Below, in pieces: positions 1-12,400 of a DNA stretch of 64,000 bases. Location: positions 11,814,984-11,878,983 of the forward strand of contig NC_067127.1 of the NCBI RefSeq assembly GCF_021347895.1, written 5' to 3'. The notes below the pieces were generated by a model. It did not search any database. It was not told where the DNA came from and saw only the letters and a list, made by a program, of their open reading frames with translations. The position numbers and the translations under genes are program-made. Each line of letters starts with the position of its first letter. Position 1 is the first letter of the stretch. The DNA comes from Acanthochromis polyacanthus (taxonomy: Eukaryota > Chordata > Actinopteri > Pomacentridae).

Positions 1-3000
1 AGCAGTTGATGTCCATAAGACATCCACTGGCAGGCCACAATACTACAGTGAACACTTCCAACAGTCCAACTAGTCTCTGAAGCAAAACACCAAAAAAGAC
101 TTTTAATGACATCATATAATAATACTATTATAATAATTACTTGCATATTCTTTAAAATGTTGTTTGAAGTTCAAAAGAATGCTGACAAATTTTGCACCTG
201 GGAAGCAAAAGAAATATTTTTGCTTTCTGTGGTTCTTGAGGGAGACAGAAATTTAAATTATAAGATGGACTGTGGAACACTGACAAAGGATGCACTAACA
301 GGGGTCACATTTGGGTCAACTGGGAAAAATGGGACGACCTGTAAAGACAACACTAGCATATTATCACCAAACAGAGCTGCTGACAAAAGTAAGTTTGGTG
401 CCCATCAGCCCTGTTTGCAGCTAAATGCGCTTAAGTGGAAGCGAGTCTCGAATTTTGCTGTTAGCTCACTTTAATGTTACTTTGTCCGGCTGTTATTCAA
501 GGCTAAGAAGATAGTGTGCAACTGATTTATAAAAGCTGTGTCCACAGCTGCCTGCAGCTGTTGTCTGTGGCTTGAAATGTGGTTGATTAGAGTTGCCTAA
601 ATCAGTAAAGTCACCATAAAGTTGTAAAATCACATCATTTAACTGAAAATGGCAAAAAGAAAGCAAAAAAAACTGCAGAGCTGGGTGACAGCTCTCTTTG
701 GATTTGTTGCTGTAAGTGACCCCTCTCACATCAGCCACAGTCATCCGATCCATTGTTAATATAAAAATATTGATCAGGGCAGCTTCTTGCGCTTAGAGGA
801 TTTGGAGAAGATTTGTTTCTGCATTTCCAATCATTTCTCCATGCATTAATTACTGCGTCACCACTGCAGTGCTGACCATCTTTTGAAGAAATTGGTCCAA
901 CAAGAGACTATATCTTTCTCTATGGGCTGTGATACTGAGGCTTCTACAACATTGGCATAAGAGATGGAGACAAACATTGCAGCCGTTGCAGCAAAACCAA
1001 CATCACAAAATGTTTAATCATACAGGTCTTGGAGCAACAAGCCCGCCTTTAATTAATAACTTTATATTAGAACATTTTTACTTCAGTGATATGTAACTGA
1101 CAGCTTCACTTGCATGGGATTCTTTGCAACTCATGACCAGAAAACAAGCTCCGCAAGCGCTCACATGTTTTCCTTGAAGCTTAGCAAGCTCAGTACCCCA
1201 CACCCAGGAAACTACACTCCCTAATTCTTCAACGTTAGGGCACTTGTGCTAAACTCATATACAGGATTTAACAGTGTAAGGAAGAAAGATGAGCATCTGC
1301 TCAAAGATTAAGGACAGATCTTAACTGGGGTTTTCCTGGCTCTGAATAAGTCTGTAGGGGAGATGACTCCAAACTACAGTAAGCATGATCATTCCCACAT
1401 ACAGTAAAGGAAATGAGTCGGTCTGTGTTACCTTATTTGACCGGAATCTATGCATTGTCCTGGTATTTTTGGCCAGTTGACTCACAAAAATGTCTGTTAC
1501 TCGTCAGTAAATCATCAGTTGGTATTTGCTGTCAACTCCTATCATATTGAAGCTGATGATTTTCTTTCACTGCTGGATAAAATCTCTTAGAGGAGCGCCT
1601 AAAACCTGTTTGGGGACAACAAACTGTAATACTTTTGTTTACATTTGAATCACCAGTTGAACTTCAGATGCCCTGTGGATTTTTTGATCACTCAAAGCCG
1701 TGTAGAGACATATTACCATGTCCTTGTATTGTTTGTATCACAAACATTCAACCAACATGCACATGAGGATTTTGGATGCATTAAAAGAGATAAGCAAGTT
1801 TCTTTTTCTATTGAAAGCTGGGGCATTTCACGGTAACACATCCAGTTTAACTTAATACACTGATGATGAGGTCACACATGCACACTAACAGCACAGGCGG
1901 AGGTGTTAAATTTATCAATGAAAGAGCAGCAGAAGAAGATATGTCAATGTTGTGGTGCAGACAAAAGATATACACAAGCAGATAGACACTAACAATACAT
2001 GCAAACACTGTTGTGCACCCAGCGAGGCGGTAACCTGTTCTGCAGACATTGATGTGTTGCAGTGTGTCACATTTTTCACATCTTCTCACGCAAGACTGAC
2101 AGAATTTATGTTGAGAAGCAGCCCAGTGGTCTTTAATCCTGTTTCACACAGCCATAACACATCCCACACCTTTACTACATCTTGACACTACATCTTGCTT
2201 ACATAAGAGGCAGTTTCAGCTAAACACTCCTCTTCAAACAAACTGATAATACCCATATCAACTGACTCTACCCTGCAAGCTCACGTGGTACCTGGTGAGA
2301 TGACTGTGTTTCTTGTTCCTTCCAGTTTTCCATGTGAGCACAGTACCTTCTAACTTTTCAGGCAGTACAATGACATTAGTCATCACCGTTTTAACACAAC
2401 ATATAAAACTTCAGTGTTACCTCATACTGTCACTGTGAATGTTGTATTGACAAAGCAGCAGAGAACACTTTGTTGAGTATTGGTGCGTGAGCTGCTTTGG
2501 CCTCACGTCATGGCAGCAGCTTTTTTGTGGCTTGGTGCTTCTGTTGAACAACTGTGTCTTCCTCATTTTGTCCTGGTTCCTCCAATTCCTTTTTTTTTGT
2601 TGCGTTGTGTGTTTGAAATAACATAAGGGGGCAGGGGCAGTGTAGCAGCATGAAAGCCTACCTTTATCAAGCTTAAACCCGCCAATGATCACTTTCCCCA
2701 CTGTCCTATTTAGGCATCCAGACACCCGCAGGTTGCCAGGAAGCTCATGTTTAAATGAGGAGCCTCAGGCTCAATGAACAGAGAGCCTCTTTCACAATCA
2801 ACTGACAACTATTCCCCACTTCTGATGTCAATGGACTGCCCTCAGCATTCTGGGGAACTGACTCACTCCAGCCCAGATACAAGAAACTGCAAACAGCAGA
2901 GCTTCCATGAGCGATGGTTTCCTGCTGAGGTGCCTGAGAAAACTAAGGTGAGGTTGTGTGGGAGGGCTCCTCCTCCGCTTGTCCCAAGGACGACATTACT

Positions 3001-4261
3001 ATTATATTACACTTCCCTTCTCGTCTTGAAATTACCAGCAAGCCTGCAAAAGGTTACTGTAAAAGTCTCCTTTGGGAGCCAAAGATAACCATAGATATGA
3101 ACATAGCTACATTGGTTTTTCCCTTTTTGTTTATCCCAAAAGCAACATGAGTGTTGCCAGGGGAATTTAAAATCCTTTTACCAAAATAGACCACAGCTCA
3201 GTCAAGGAGAAAGACCTCTCAGTAAGTAATGATGAGAAGCCACTCTGGCCTCAGATTACTTTAACAAATGTCCCCACATAAAAGAAGCCTAACTTATTTG
3301 GCTATTGCCTCATTTATCAATAAATTAGAGTGCAGCGTGTCTGAAGGCCCAACCATGGAGAGCGTTAATCTGAGAAGAGGCAGGAACTCTGACTCCTGGA
3401 TAACTCCATTTGGGAACATACAGTTGTGAAAGAACAGAAAGATGGGTGGGTGTGTGCATGTGAATGTGTAGAGAGAGCAGCTGTGGAAAGGGCTGAACAG
3501 ACATCTTTTGTCCCAATAATAGCTCTGAACCAGGGCAACAGTTTGCACTAAAGACTTCAACTGATTTAGAGCTTTGTGATCTACAGTGGAAAGTAATGCG
3601 TCTGTAAGTTTCCCAACTGGAATAATGCAATCACCGAAAGTATCAACAAGACGGCAACACGGCAGATGCTAAAACTAATCTGATTCTCACTCCCACCCGT
3701 CACAGATAGGGAGGAACAGGGAAGAAATGCGAATAAGGCAGTGTGGGTGGTTGTTTTTTACACCTTTCTACTCACATTAGACTTATCGAAAGAGAGTGAA
3801 CTGAAATAAAGTAGAGAACTGAGGACAGCACATAGGTGAACAAAGAAATGACACGGTGGCCTTATGTGAGAGGAATTCCTCCATTCAACTTGAGGGCAAA
3901 ACACATTGTAAAGAATCTATTTTCCTCTTTCTCCCCCCAAAATTTTCCTCAGAATGACCTTCCAACCGACGAGAAGAAGGGCTTAAATTCAGGCTTGTGA
4001 ACATTTTCCAAACCGCCTTCATTTATCAGCTTCCACAGCCTTGCCAGTGTGCATGAAACCGATCGGGGCGGCTAGCATAAACAAACCACATGTGGATCCA
4101 CCCCCACTGCACAGGGGTCATCGTTTCCGGTGGATGCAGATTGCATCACAGCACTTACCCGAGGGCACAGCTCTGCTAATGGGAAGGCGTGGCGTTCTGG
4201 AGTGGCTGGTATGATCAAGGTTAAAAGCAATGTGTGTCTGTGTGTGTGATGTATTGCCTGC

Positions 4262-4339
<78 letters not shown>

Positions 4340-4414
4340 ATGTATGTATGTGTATGTGTGTGTGTGCTAAGATCTACCCAGAGGGGTGGCTTTCACCTGT
4401 CCAGTCCTTTCACA
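1..4414. other. probable trim8 intron 1, no gene found
   Basis: The stretch lies downstream of the trim8 exon donor on the minus strand and is most simply the first part of a large intron. No later trim8 exon (coiled coil or C-terminal region) was seen. The short ORFs on both strands have no recognisable domains. The only clear structure is the TG repeat near its right end, listed separately. Confidence 0.6.
4264..4366. repeat. (TG)n microsatellite
   Basis: An uninterrupted TG run covers about 4264-4338, continuing as an interrupted TG/TATG tract to about 4366. The TH and CV poly-dipeptide ORFs on the two strands are artefacts of this repeat. It sits in the presumed trim8 intron 1. Confidence 0.97.
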
Positions 4415-4561
4415 TCAGATTAGATTAGAGAGAGAAAGTCTTTGGAGACTAGTGAACTGAAAGAAATGCTCCTTGAGATTCAAAGACCCGACCATGTAAA
4501 TGTTTCCCTTCTGCTGAGAGTTTGCCATGTAGGAGAGCATGTGTGGGTGAGATTTGTCTAC

Positions 4562-5131
4562 CTGCATTTGTATGCGTTGTGAATCCACGTCGCAGACTGT
4601 GTGTCTTTGGTTAGTGCAGTGGGAGATGCAGCAGAACGGACACAGAGCCACCTGCTCCTCCTCACAGTGGAGCAGCCTGTACTCCTCATGGCTGGGACAG
4701 GTCCAAGCGCTCAGCTCCTCGGCGTCGACTAACAGGTGTCCCGGGGCGGCGCATGGCTGCTGTAAGTGCGTCTGGATGTGGATCTGACAGCAGGGCTCCT
4801 TGCAGCGCAGACAGACTTTGCGCACAGGCAGCGGGGGGCCTCGTCTGCAGAGGACACAGTGCAGCACAGCGGGGACTTTCTCAGTGTTCAGAGCGTTGAA
4901 GCGCTTCACAATGTTGGCCAGCTTGAAGTTCTTCTCCAGTGTGGGTTTCTGCTCGTAGTCATGGTTGCACTCGGGGCAGCGGACCGCAGCATTGTCTTTG
5001 GCCCAAGCCTCAGAGATGCAACCCTTGCAGAAGTTGTGCTTGCACGGCAGCTGGATGGGCTCGTCGAAAACATTCAGGCAAATGGGACACAGCAGCTCCT
5101 CTTCGAAGCAGTTTTTCCAAGTTGCATCCAT
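4562..5131 (-). CDS. trim8: trim8, first coding exon (RING and B-box E3 ubiquitin ligase), partial gene
   Basis: Seen: a 190-codon exon read on the minus strand. The start at 5131 gives MDATWKNCFEEELLCPICL, aligning with the human TRIM8 start (MAENWKNCFEEELICPICL). A C3HC4 RING spans residues 15-55 (C15, C18, C30, H32, C35, C38, C52, C55). Two B-boxes follow at about 91-137 and 144-181, including CRRGPPLP and KVCLRC, both typical of TRIM8. The exon ends in phase 0 at a GTAGAC donor (4561-4556). A splice acceptor at 5159-5160 lies 27 nt upstream of the start codon, so the 5' leader is spliced. Known: TRIM8 is a RING ubiquitin ligase acting in cytokine/STAT, NF-kB and p53 signalling. The coiled-coil and C-terminal exons are not found in 1-4400 and must lie beyond the left edge. 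It follows sufu in the same orientation, as in human 10q24. Which teleost copy (a or b) this is cannot be told here. Confidence 0.93.
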
Positions 5132-5158
5132 GTCTGCGGCTGAACTGATGTTGGGAAA

Positions 5159-6190
5159 CTGAAACAAAAAAGGGCAAAACTGAGATTTCGTTTCTAAATA
5201 TAGATTAGTGCTGTCTTATTTTGAAATAAAAAACATCCTCATGAGGACATTAATCTCATTTATTACAATATTGACATCCAAAATGGCACAAAAAGATGTG
5301 AGTGAGCAGACACACTGTTCTTTAGGGGTACTGAGAGTGTGTAACAGTAACACAATTGGCAAATGAAGCATTAAAGGAGTAACACCAGCTTGAAAAAAAA
5401 CAGGAAAAAATTATCTCAGTAAGTAAAACTCAAGCAACTAAATTTAATTTCTATACAATGTCAGACTTGTACCTTTCCACGGGGGAAAAGGACGACATAA
5501 GCTGTGGCATTTAAAAGCGAGTGACAACTTGCCAGTGAATAAAACTGGAAGCAGGACTCTTGTGTCTAATTAAATGTTACACTGACATTTCATTTTAACG
5601 CTAAAGGCTTCCCTCTCCCCTGCTGTTCAATTATAACAGTTTACGGACACACACTGGACGTATTGTGACGGAAGAAACGCAACGTTACCAACTATTTATT
5701 TTCCATGTCGTCGGCAGACTCCGGTGCACCTCCACCGCGGCTCAGCTTGTCATCCAGCCCGCGGTGAGATCCAGCTCCTCCGGTTAGATTACAGCCGAGC
5801 GTCCGCCGCAGCGCTCCTCTTCCTCTCCGGGCTTTCGCAAAGATTCCCGGCCGCTTTCCTCGGCTGCTTTCGCCTCTCCGTCAACTCTTTGAGTGATATT
5901 TGACGGTGAAGTGCGGCCAGATAGTGAGTGGTCGGAAGGGAGCGCAGTGCTTCCACACACCGACGGCCCTCCAATAACGTGACCCGTCACAGAGTTGATA
6001 CATGGACGGGGAGGAGCCGCCAGCAGCCGAGCAGAGAACAACCACAGCAAACTCTACCGGACAGTCTGGAGAAGACCGGCAGACATGAAGGGTGCTTACC
6101 TCAGAGGAGTGCTAGATGACTGGGACAGAGCTGAGACCCCCAGGAGCCCAGAGTGGTCCTTATGTGTGGACAAAGGAGGAATATATTGAA
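5159..6190 (-). promoter_or_regulatory. trim8: trim8 upstream intron and CpG-rich promoter/5' leader region
   Basis: From about 5640 to 6060 the sequence turns CpG-rich against AT-rich flanks, as expected of a CpG-island promoter. It lies upstream of the trim8 start codon on the minus strand. The acceptor at 5159-5160 implies a non-coding first exon in this zone, but no single donor is convincing; GTAAGC reading leftward from about 6098 is one option. Positions 5168-5640 look like intron with no coding signal. Overlapping ORFs on both strands here show no recognisable protein. The role is inferred from position and composition. Confidence 0.55.
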
Positions 6191-6320
6191 AATAAACCAC
6201 TCTCCATAAGTTATAACATTGACTTCATATGATATAAAACAGATTGAGGTCAACTTTTCTTACATATGAGTAACAAATATTAGTAATAAAGCTTTATAAA
6301 GCATATTTATTTAACTTATA

Positions 6321-6503
6321 CACCACCAGCCAAAAGTTTGGACACATCTTCTCATTCAAAGCTTTTTATTTTCTACATTGTACATTAATATTGAAGATTA
6401 ACACTTTTTTGCTTACAATATAGTTCCATATGTATTCTTTTCTAATTTTAATGTCTTCAGTATTAATCTACAATGTGTAAAAATAATTAAATAAGAAGCA
6501 TTG
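6321..6503. mobile_element. Tc1-like MITE, truncated copy
   Basis: The left end (CACCACCAGCCAAAAGTTTG, then GACACATCTTCTCATTC) matches the terminal inverted repeat of the intact element at 40486-40715. It keeps the internal pair of sequences around ATTAATATTGAAGAT and its inverted partner TCTTCAGTATTAATCTAC. The right TIR is missing, the match stopping near 6503. A TA dinucleotide precedes the left end, as expected for Tc1/mariner target sites. Located between trim8 and sufu. Confidence 0.75.
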
Positions 6504-6606
6504 TGTACCTTTAAAACATTTAATACAACACACTGTAAATACATAATAGAAAAGAATAAATGTTTCTTTATTGCGTGTCAGTTTTCATCCTCTTGTTTTT
6601 GTAAAT

Positions 6607-6708
<102 letters not shown>

Positions 6709-8190
6709 AAGTACATTAAGAAATGTAAATATACGATGTACAGAAGTAATCTATTTAAAAAATCATATAGATTATTGTTGTATAATATCTGTTGAATGTA
6801 GATATCCATTTGGGTCTGTCTGAAATGTGTTTTTTTAGTATATATTTTATATTATGTGATCTTTATTACCTTTTTAATTTTATTATTTTCTTAACTTGCA
6901 CTATTTCTCTTAAGATTGCAGCTGATTTCATTGCACAGTTTGCAACAACAATAAAGATACTGAATTAAATTGAACTGAATTTGGTGTAATAAGAACTATA
7001 CAAAAAATACTGTAGCAACTTCTGGATAATGCACATTACAGAACATACACTACAATATAATGAAGTAGTGCAATAAAATACATACAAAGTGTAATTTTAT
7101 CTAAACATGCTACAGGTTCGGTTTATAAATAGAAGGTGTGTAAAGAAGAAGATGTGAAAAATGTAGATGTTTCCAGATTCTGCAAATGTAAAAGTAAGTA
7201 AATGCTGGCAGATACCCAAGTTCAGACAGCTAGTGTCACTCTTTGTCTAGACTTGAGTGCCTACCTGCAATTTAGTCACTTTGACATTTGCACAATCTGG
7301 AAATATTTACAGTTTTTGCACCTTCTACTTATATACATTGTTTTAGTCTGTGTTTTAATTATTTCTCTTCATCATGCCATTTCATTTGTTTGCTTTATGA
7401 TTTTGGCGTCACTGCAGTGGCCATCCTTTTCAACTTGATATTAATGTATTCCTTAATTTCCAAGCATTATGTTTATTATTTAGCATTACCTTCCAGACTG
7501 CATTGTCTGTACTTTCAGGGAACCTTAGGAATTTTGGAGAATAACCTAACTCATGTAATAATATAACTAGGACCAAAGGGTAATATGGAGATTAATTTGA
7601 ATAATTTAGATCTTAAGATTTGACTCTACAAAAATATACCTGAATACCCAATAAATCCAAGGATCCCCTGAAACCTCAGTGAGCAGGCTTTGGTTTTATT
7701 GTAGTTTATGTTGCTTTATTTGATAATGTTCTACCTTATATTATTATATTTTGAGACAGTAGAGATCTCCTGGCTCAGAGAGGGCGGCCATCTGCCTCGA
7801 CCAGTTGGGGTGAGGGTTAAGGGGAAAGAGAAATGAATACCAGCAAGAAACTGACAACAAGCAAGAGAACATAAACACTGGTCCAGGAAAAAAAAATGTC
7901 TAAGTACAGGCTGTGCAGGTTACTAGAAGGCAACAACCCCATTTGTGTTTTTGAGAAATGACCTTCTACCCCACAATACATGTTATTGTACTTAAGGCTC
8001 ATAACAATGACTACTTTACTACCAACAATCACCTTAGTTATTACTTAAAAAACCTCTATAAAAGGTTATTACTGCTTTTATTTCCCCTTTGTTGATTACT
8101 GAATAATCAGAACAAACTAAATCATGTGTACCTCATCATCCTGTATTCTATATTTTTTAAGAAATAAGTTTCACACCAAGTCTGAATTAG
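6709..8190. other. AT-rich spacer between trim8 and sufu
   Basis: No gene recognised. A LINE/SINE-like 3' tail is suggested near 6930-6965 (ACAATAAAGATACTG). A GC-richer fragment near 7760-7815 looks like an old interspersed fish repeat, but I could not assign a family. Confidence 0.5.
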
Positions 8191-8199
8191 TGATCCAGC

Positions 8200-8205
8200 T
8201 TTATT
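8200..8205 (-). terminator. sufu: sufu candidate poly(A) signal
   Basis: TTTATT on the plus strand reads AATAAA on the minus strand, 1.3 kb past the sufu stop codon. The interval 8206-9497 is the presumed sufu 3' UTR and shows no other coding potential. Confidence 0.5.
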
Positions 8206-9497
8206 TGTGTAAATACCTACACACTTTAATGCACTTGGGATTACAATCAGCCAGTTCAGTCAATAAGATATGAAAATTCATCAATATCAACAATGTCTAA
8301 ACTTTATATTTGTCATTCTGAGTAAAAAAGGACAAACAAAAATAAGATATGCCATCAAGTGTTGTATAAGGGTACACTTTTGTAAGGAGACACTGTAGCA
8401 GAAGTAGTCTCGTCTCTGTTTTGGCCTTAACATGGAATGCAATGACGGTACGAGCAAAAGGCAGTGAACGCAGCAGCCTTGATTCAAAGTGATGTCTCTT
8501 AGCAATCCGGGAGCTGTAGGCAGCACTAAGAGCCAACGGAAAATATGCAGTCCTTTTTTAGCTCAAGGCACTGAGGAATTATACTCCAACTCATTTTCAG
8601 TCAGGTCCCACTGATTAAAGAAAAAAAACAAAACATCTTTTACATTTGTGTGGCCACTGGAGACGGCACTTGAGAGGACACTGAAAACACTTAACATCTC
8701 CAACAGACTCGATGCGTTTCATTTGACAACTATAAAAGGCACCACGTTGCATGAGAAAGCAAAGAAAACAGATTCAAAGAATATTACTCAACACAGGAGT
8801 TACGTTCTTGCCACAGGGGAGTAGAGGTGGTTAAACCTGCAGCATCTGCCAGACACCAAATGAAGTGGCAGTGACTGATCGTTAATCACAGACTGTCGGG
8901 TTATCGTTTCAGAATCATGGAACATTTGAGACGCACACGGAACTGACAGTGACATGGCAACAGTTAAAACTTTGGTGTGACCACAAACAAACAAGAAAAA
9001 AAAATGTCCAGCATTTGTAAATATTAAACACATTAGCGCAACTGAAAACAGCGCTGATAAAAAAAAAAAAAAGGTTCAATTTGTGATTTTTTTCTTCCCT
9101 TTTCTAAGGCCACTGGAATAAATAGAACAGTATTTAAGAACTGCAACCCAGTTATTGCTTAAAACACTGGTGATCACAGGATGCATGCTCAACCGCATTA
9201 GTGATGGATAGTTTGGAGTTACTGGAGGAATGACAGCATCCTGTTTGCCCTACAGGATTGTTCTCAAAAGCATTTAAGCCTCAGAGAAATATTGTAAACA
9301 GCGGGGCAAGTCTGAGAATGCAGTAACAGTCAAAAGCGTTTCGATAACCTCTCAGATCATCTTCAGGAGTGAAACGGTCTCTGTCCATCCATTGCAGGAA
9401 CAACATATCCGGACAGCTCAGGGTCACTGCTTGTCCTGGGAGGTCTCCTGTTCATAATGGTCCACTCTGGAAGTGTGTGTCTATGTTAGCATCTGTT

Positions 9498-12400
9498 TCA
9501 TTGCAGTGGATTATCAAACACAGAGTCTGGTAGGACAGAGATCTTCAGCTTCTTCTCTGGCCAACTGTACTCCTTTGGTAACTTAGTCTACACAAAAAGG
9601 AAAGGACACGCACAAGTAGCAGCAAAAATAGGCAGCTGTGTAACTTCAAAATGAAAGTAAAAGTGAAAATACAGGGATTTTACTTACCTCCTCACGAGTG
9701 TTGAGTTCCTGTAAATCCCCAAGCATCTGCTCCACAAACTCTTCAGTCAACAGTATCTATACGGGGAGAGGAGAAGGTCAAATGAATACATTAAAGATGA
9801 AAGCACTACGCAGAAACTCAAGAGTTTGTCTGTGTGAGTATACCTGAAGCCAGGGGCCGTGGGCTGCATAAGGATGCTCTTCAGTAGCAAAAGCTCCTTC
9901 AACTCCCGTCGACACGAAGGTAATGGCTGTGTCTCCGTTGATGCTTTTATACGTGAAGTGTCTCCCATGAAGCAAGCGACCTCTGTAAAAAGAAGATTAA
10001 ATACACAAAACAGTAAGAACTCCAAAGATAATCATGCATACTGAAGTGGTGGCAAAACTTTTCATTTAGTGCAGCTGTGACAGAATGTTTTTTTCTTTAT
10101 GTGAAACTTAATAATGTGGCTTTCCAGGTTAAAGTTTATACTTCAGCTTCTGAGCGTGGGTGATGACAGAGGACAGCCAGTTTCCCAGTTTGAAATTCAC
10201 AAAACATGTTATCACAGCAAGTTTTAATTCTATGAACCCCTACTTCCAAAGCTTTTACTTCAGGGTCTTATCCTGGTAATATCTAATATCCTGTTTGCTC
10301 TTTTTCAGTCTGTGTTACTGAGGTCTTCAATCATTTTGCACTAATAAAATGTTTTTACATATAAACACTATATAAATGCTGGCACTAGACTTATCTATTC
10401 ATAACTGCGCAGTGGAGATTTTATGGAATATAGCAGTATCAGAAACACAATAGTGGGATATTTTATGATTTGAAATTTGTAAGTACTGGATGTAGATTGT
10501 GACTGATTTCACTTCATGTAAATTCAAACTTATTTTTTACTGCAAACATTTCATTGACCTGCAATATTTGGTGAGCAATTCTAGACGCAATTCGAGAAGA
10601 AGGGATGTAAATTAGAACTCTATGTCTGTGTGTGTGTCAGGAAAAACAATGCAAGAACAGAAAGCTTGCAATTATTACCATGAGAATGAAACATAATGTT
10701 GCATGTGTCTGAGTCTGATATGGATGTCTGGTGCCAATTTCTGCAAATAATTGCAGACCAGGCGTGAACTAACCGTGACGTCACCCTTTGGTTTCAACGC
10801 CGAGAAAATGAAGCCCGGATTTTGCTACTTCCTGGTCGCCATTTTGGATTTTTTGGAGCCAGTGACGTAAAAAGCGTCATCAAACAGGCTGGACCGGAGA
10901 GCAACTAGGGGCAGGATTGGCTGAGGACTCTCTTATCCCGCCCACGTTTTACCGCAGAGGCTTCTGTTGCTGTCAATCAAGTATAGCCACGCCCCCTGGC
11001 TCCGCCAACTTTAACAATTTATTTAAAATTCAGTATTGATTTATTTTAAGATCGGCCACCTGATCTCTCATTTTGACCATGAAAACTAACGGAAAAAAAA
11101 TCCTGAGCTGTAGAACATCAGTCTATCAATTTTATTTTTTCCAAAAATGAATTGGGGTCTATGGAGAAAAAGCTTTTTGGAGCCAACCCTAGCGGACGGC
11201 GGGATATTGCAAGTTTTTGACACTTCCGGGTGGGCTTCAATTCTGGAGCTAGATGCTACGTCCACTATATATACAGTCTATGTTGCAGACAGATGGAAAC
11301 GGTGACTTATTTAAAAATAAATATAGGTAAATACTTAAATATATTTTACTATTAGATATTTGAAACCGCACTCATTTTTGAAGTTAGTTTGATAGCTGAT
11401 ACTAATTGGCAGAAAGCTAGTAGTTTGAAATAAAGACAGTGATACCATGATACCTAGAAAAGCGGTAACAATTAGGACATAGAAGTGTAGGCGGGTCAAC
11501 TTCACAGACATTAGAGGTCAAAGTTTGTAGGAAACATTTGACAGAATCACACTCCATGCATGTACCACATAGTTGGGCCCTTTCACTGTGTTCTCATGCT
11601 GAACTCCCGGCACATTTCTCGCCTGTTAACACAAAGGTCTCTCCATAAATTAACTCCTATTCTTTCCCAGAAGAAACTAGAAAAAGGAAAAGCAGACTCA
11701 TCCTCCTGATGGTGCAAAGGTGCATCACTAAAGGAGCATTTATACCTCTAGAGTTCCCAGTCTAGATGGGATTTTGTTTAGAAATACACATTCCATCAAA
11801 TGTCACAAACACCAAGCCCAGACAGCAGTCGGGTACAAGTGTGTAACTTCCACAAAACTCCTGCAAATGTCACACTACAATTTTGCCAAGAACTGTTTTT
11901 GTATCTGTATGCATGTTATTTTTGTTTGGACTCCAGATTCTCCTCTTTTCGGTATCTGTAATCCATTTACAGTCTTATTTTACAGTTCCTCTAATTTAAA
12001 TGCAAGCTGCCTAGAAAAGAGACGGTCTACTGATCATATGTTGGTCAATGCACAATAATGAGTCAACTTTACCACAGAACTCGGCAAATGATGATCTTTG
12101 TCCTTATCAACCTTCTTCCTGCTGTGCGTCTTGCTGTGTAGGCGAGCAGTAAAGAGAGTCAATCATTGTACATACGCTGTGTTGACTCCAGCGGCTCAGT
12201 TACTTTATCGATGCACAGTAATAATAATCTTTAATGACTTGTATTGTTAGTTAAAGGTCAGGAGAGAGATGTGCAAACAGCAAATCTATTCACAGAAAAC
12301 ACACCAGACAAAAACAGAGGACCAGAATCTGCATCTAACAGTCCTCTGTTTACTAACACTACATGCATTACTTGTAGTTCATGCACCTTACAGGTTATAT

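Noticed and set aside
106..474. 122-aa ORF on the plus strand
   Set aside because: No recognisable domain, AT-rich composition, no splice or promoter context; likely chance within the presumed trim8 intron.
4072..4428. Poly-TH and poly-CV ORFs
   Set aside because: Produced entirely by the TG microsatellite on either strand.
4554..5162. Plus-strand ORFs opposite the trim8 exon
   Set aside because: Antisense shadows of the RING/B-box coding sequence.
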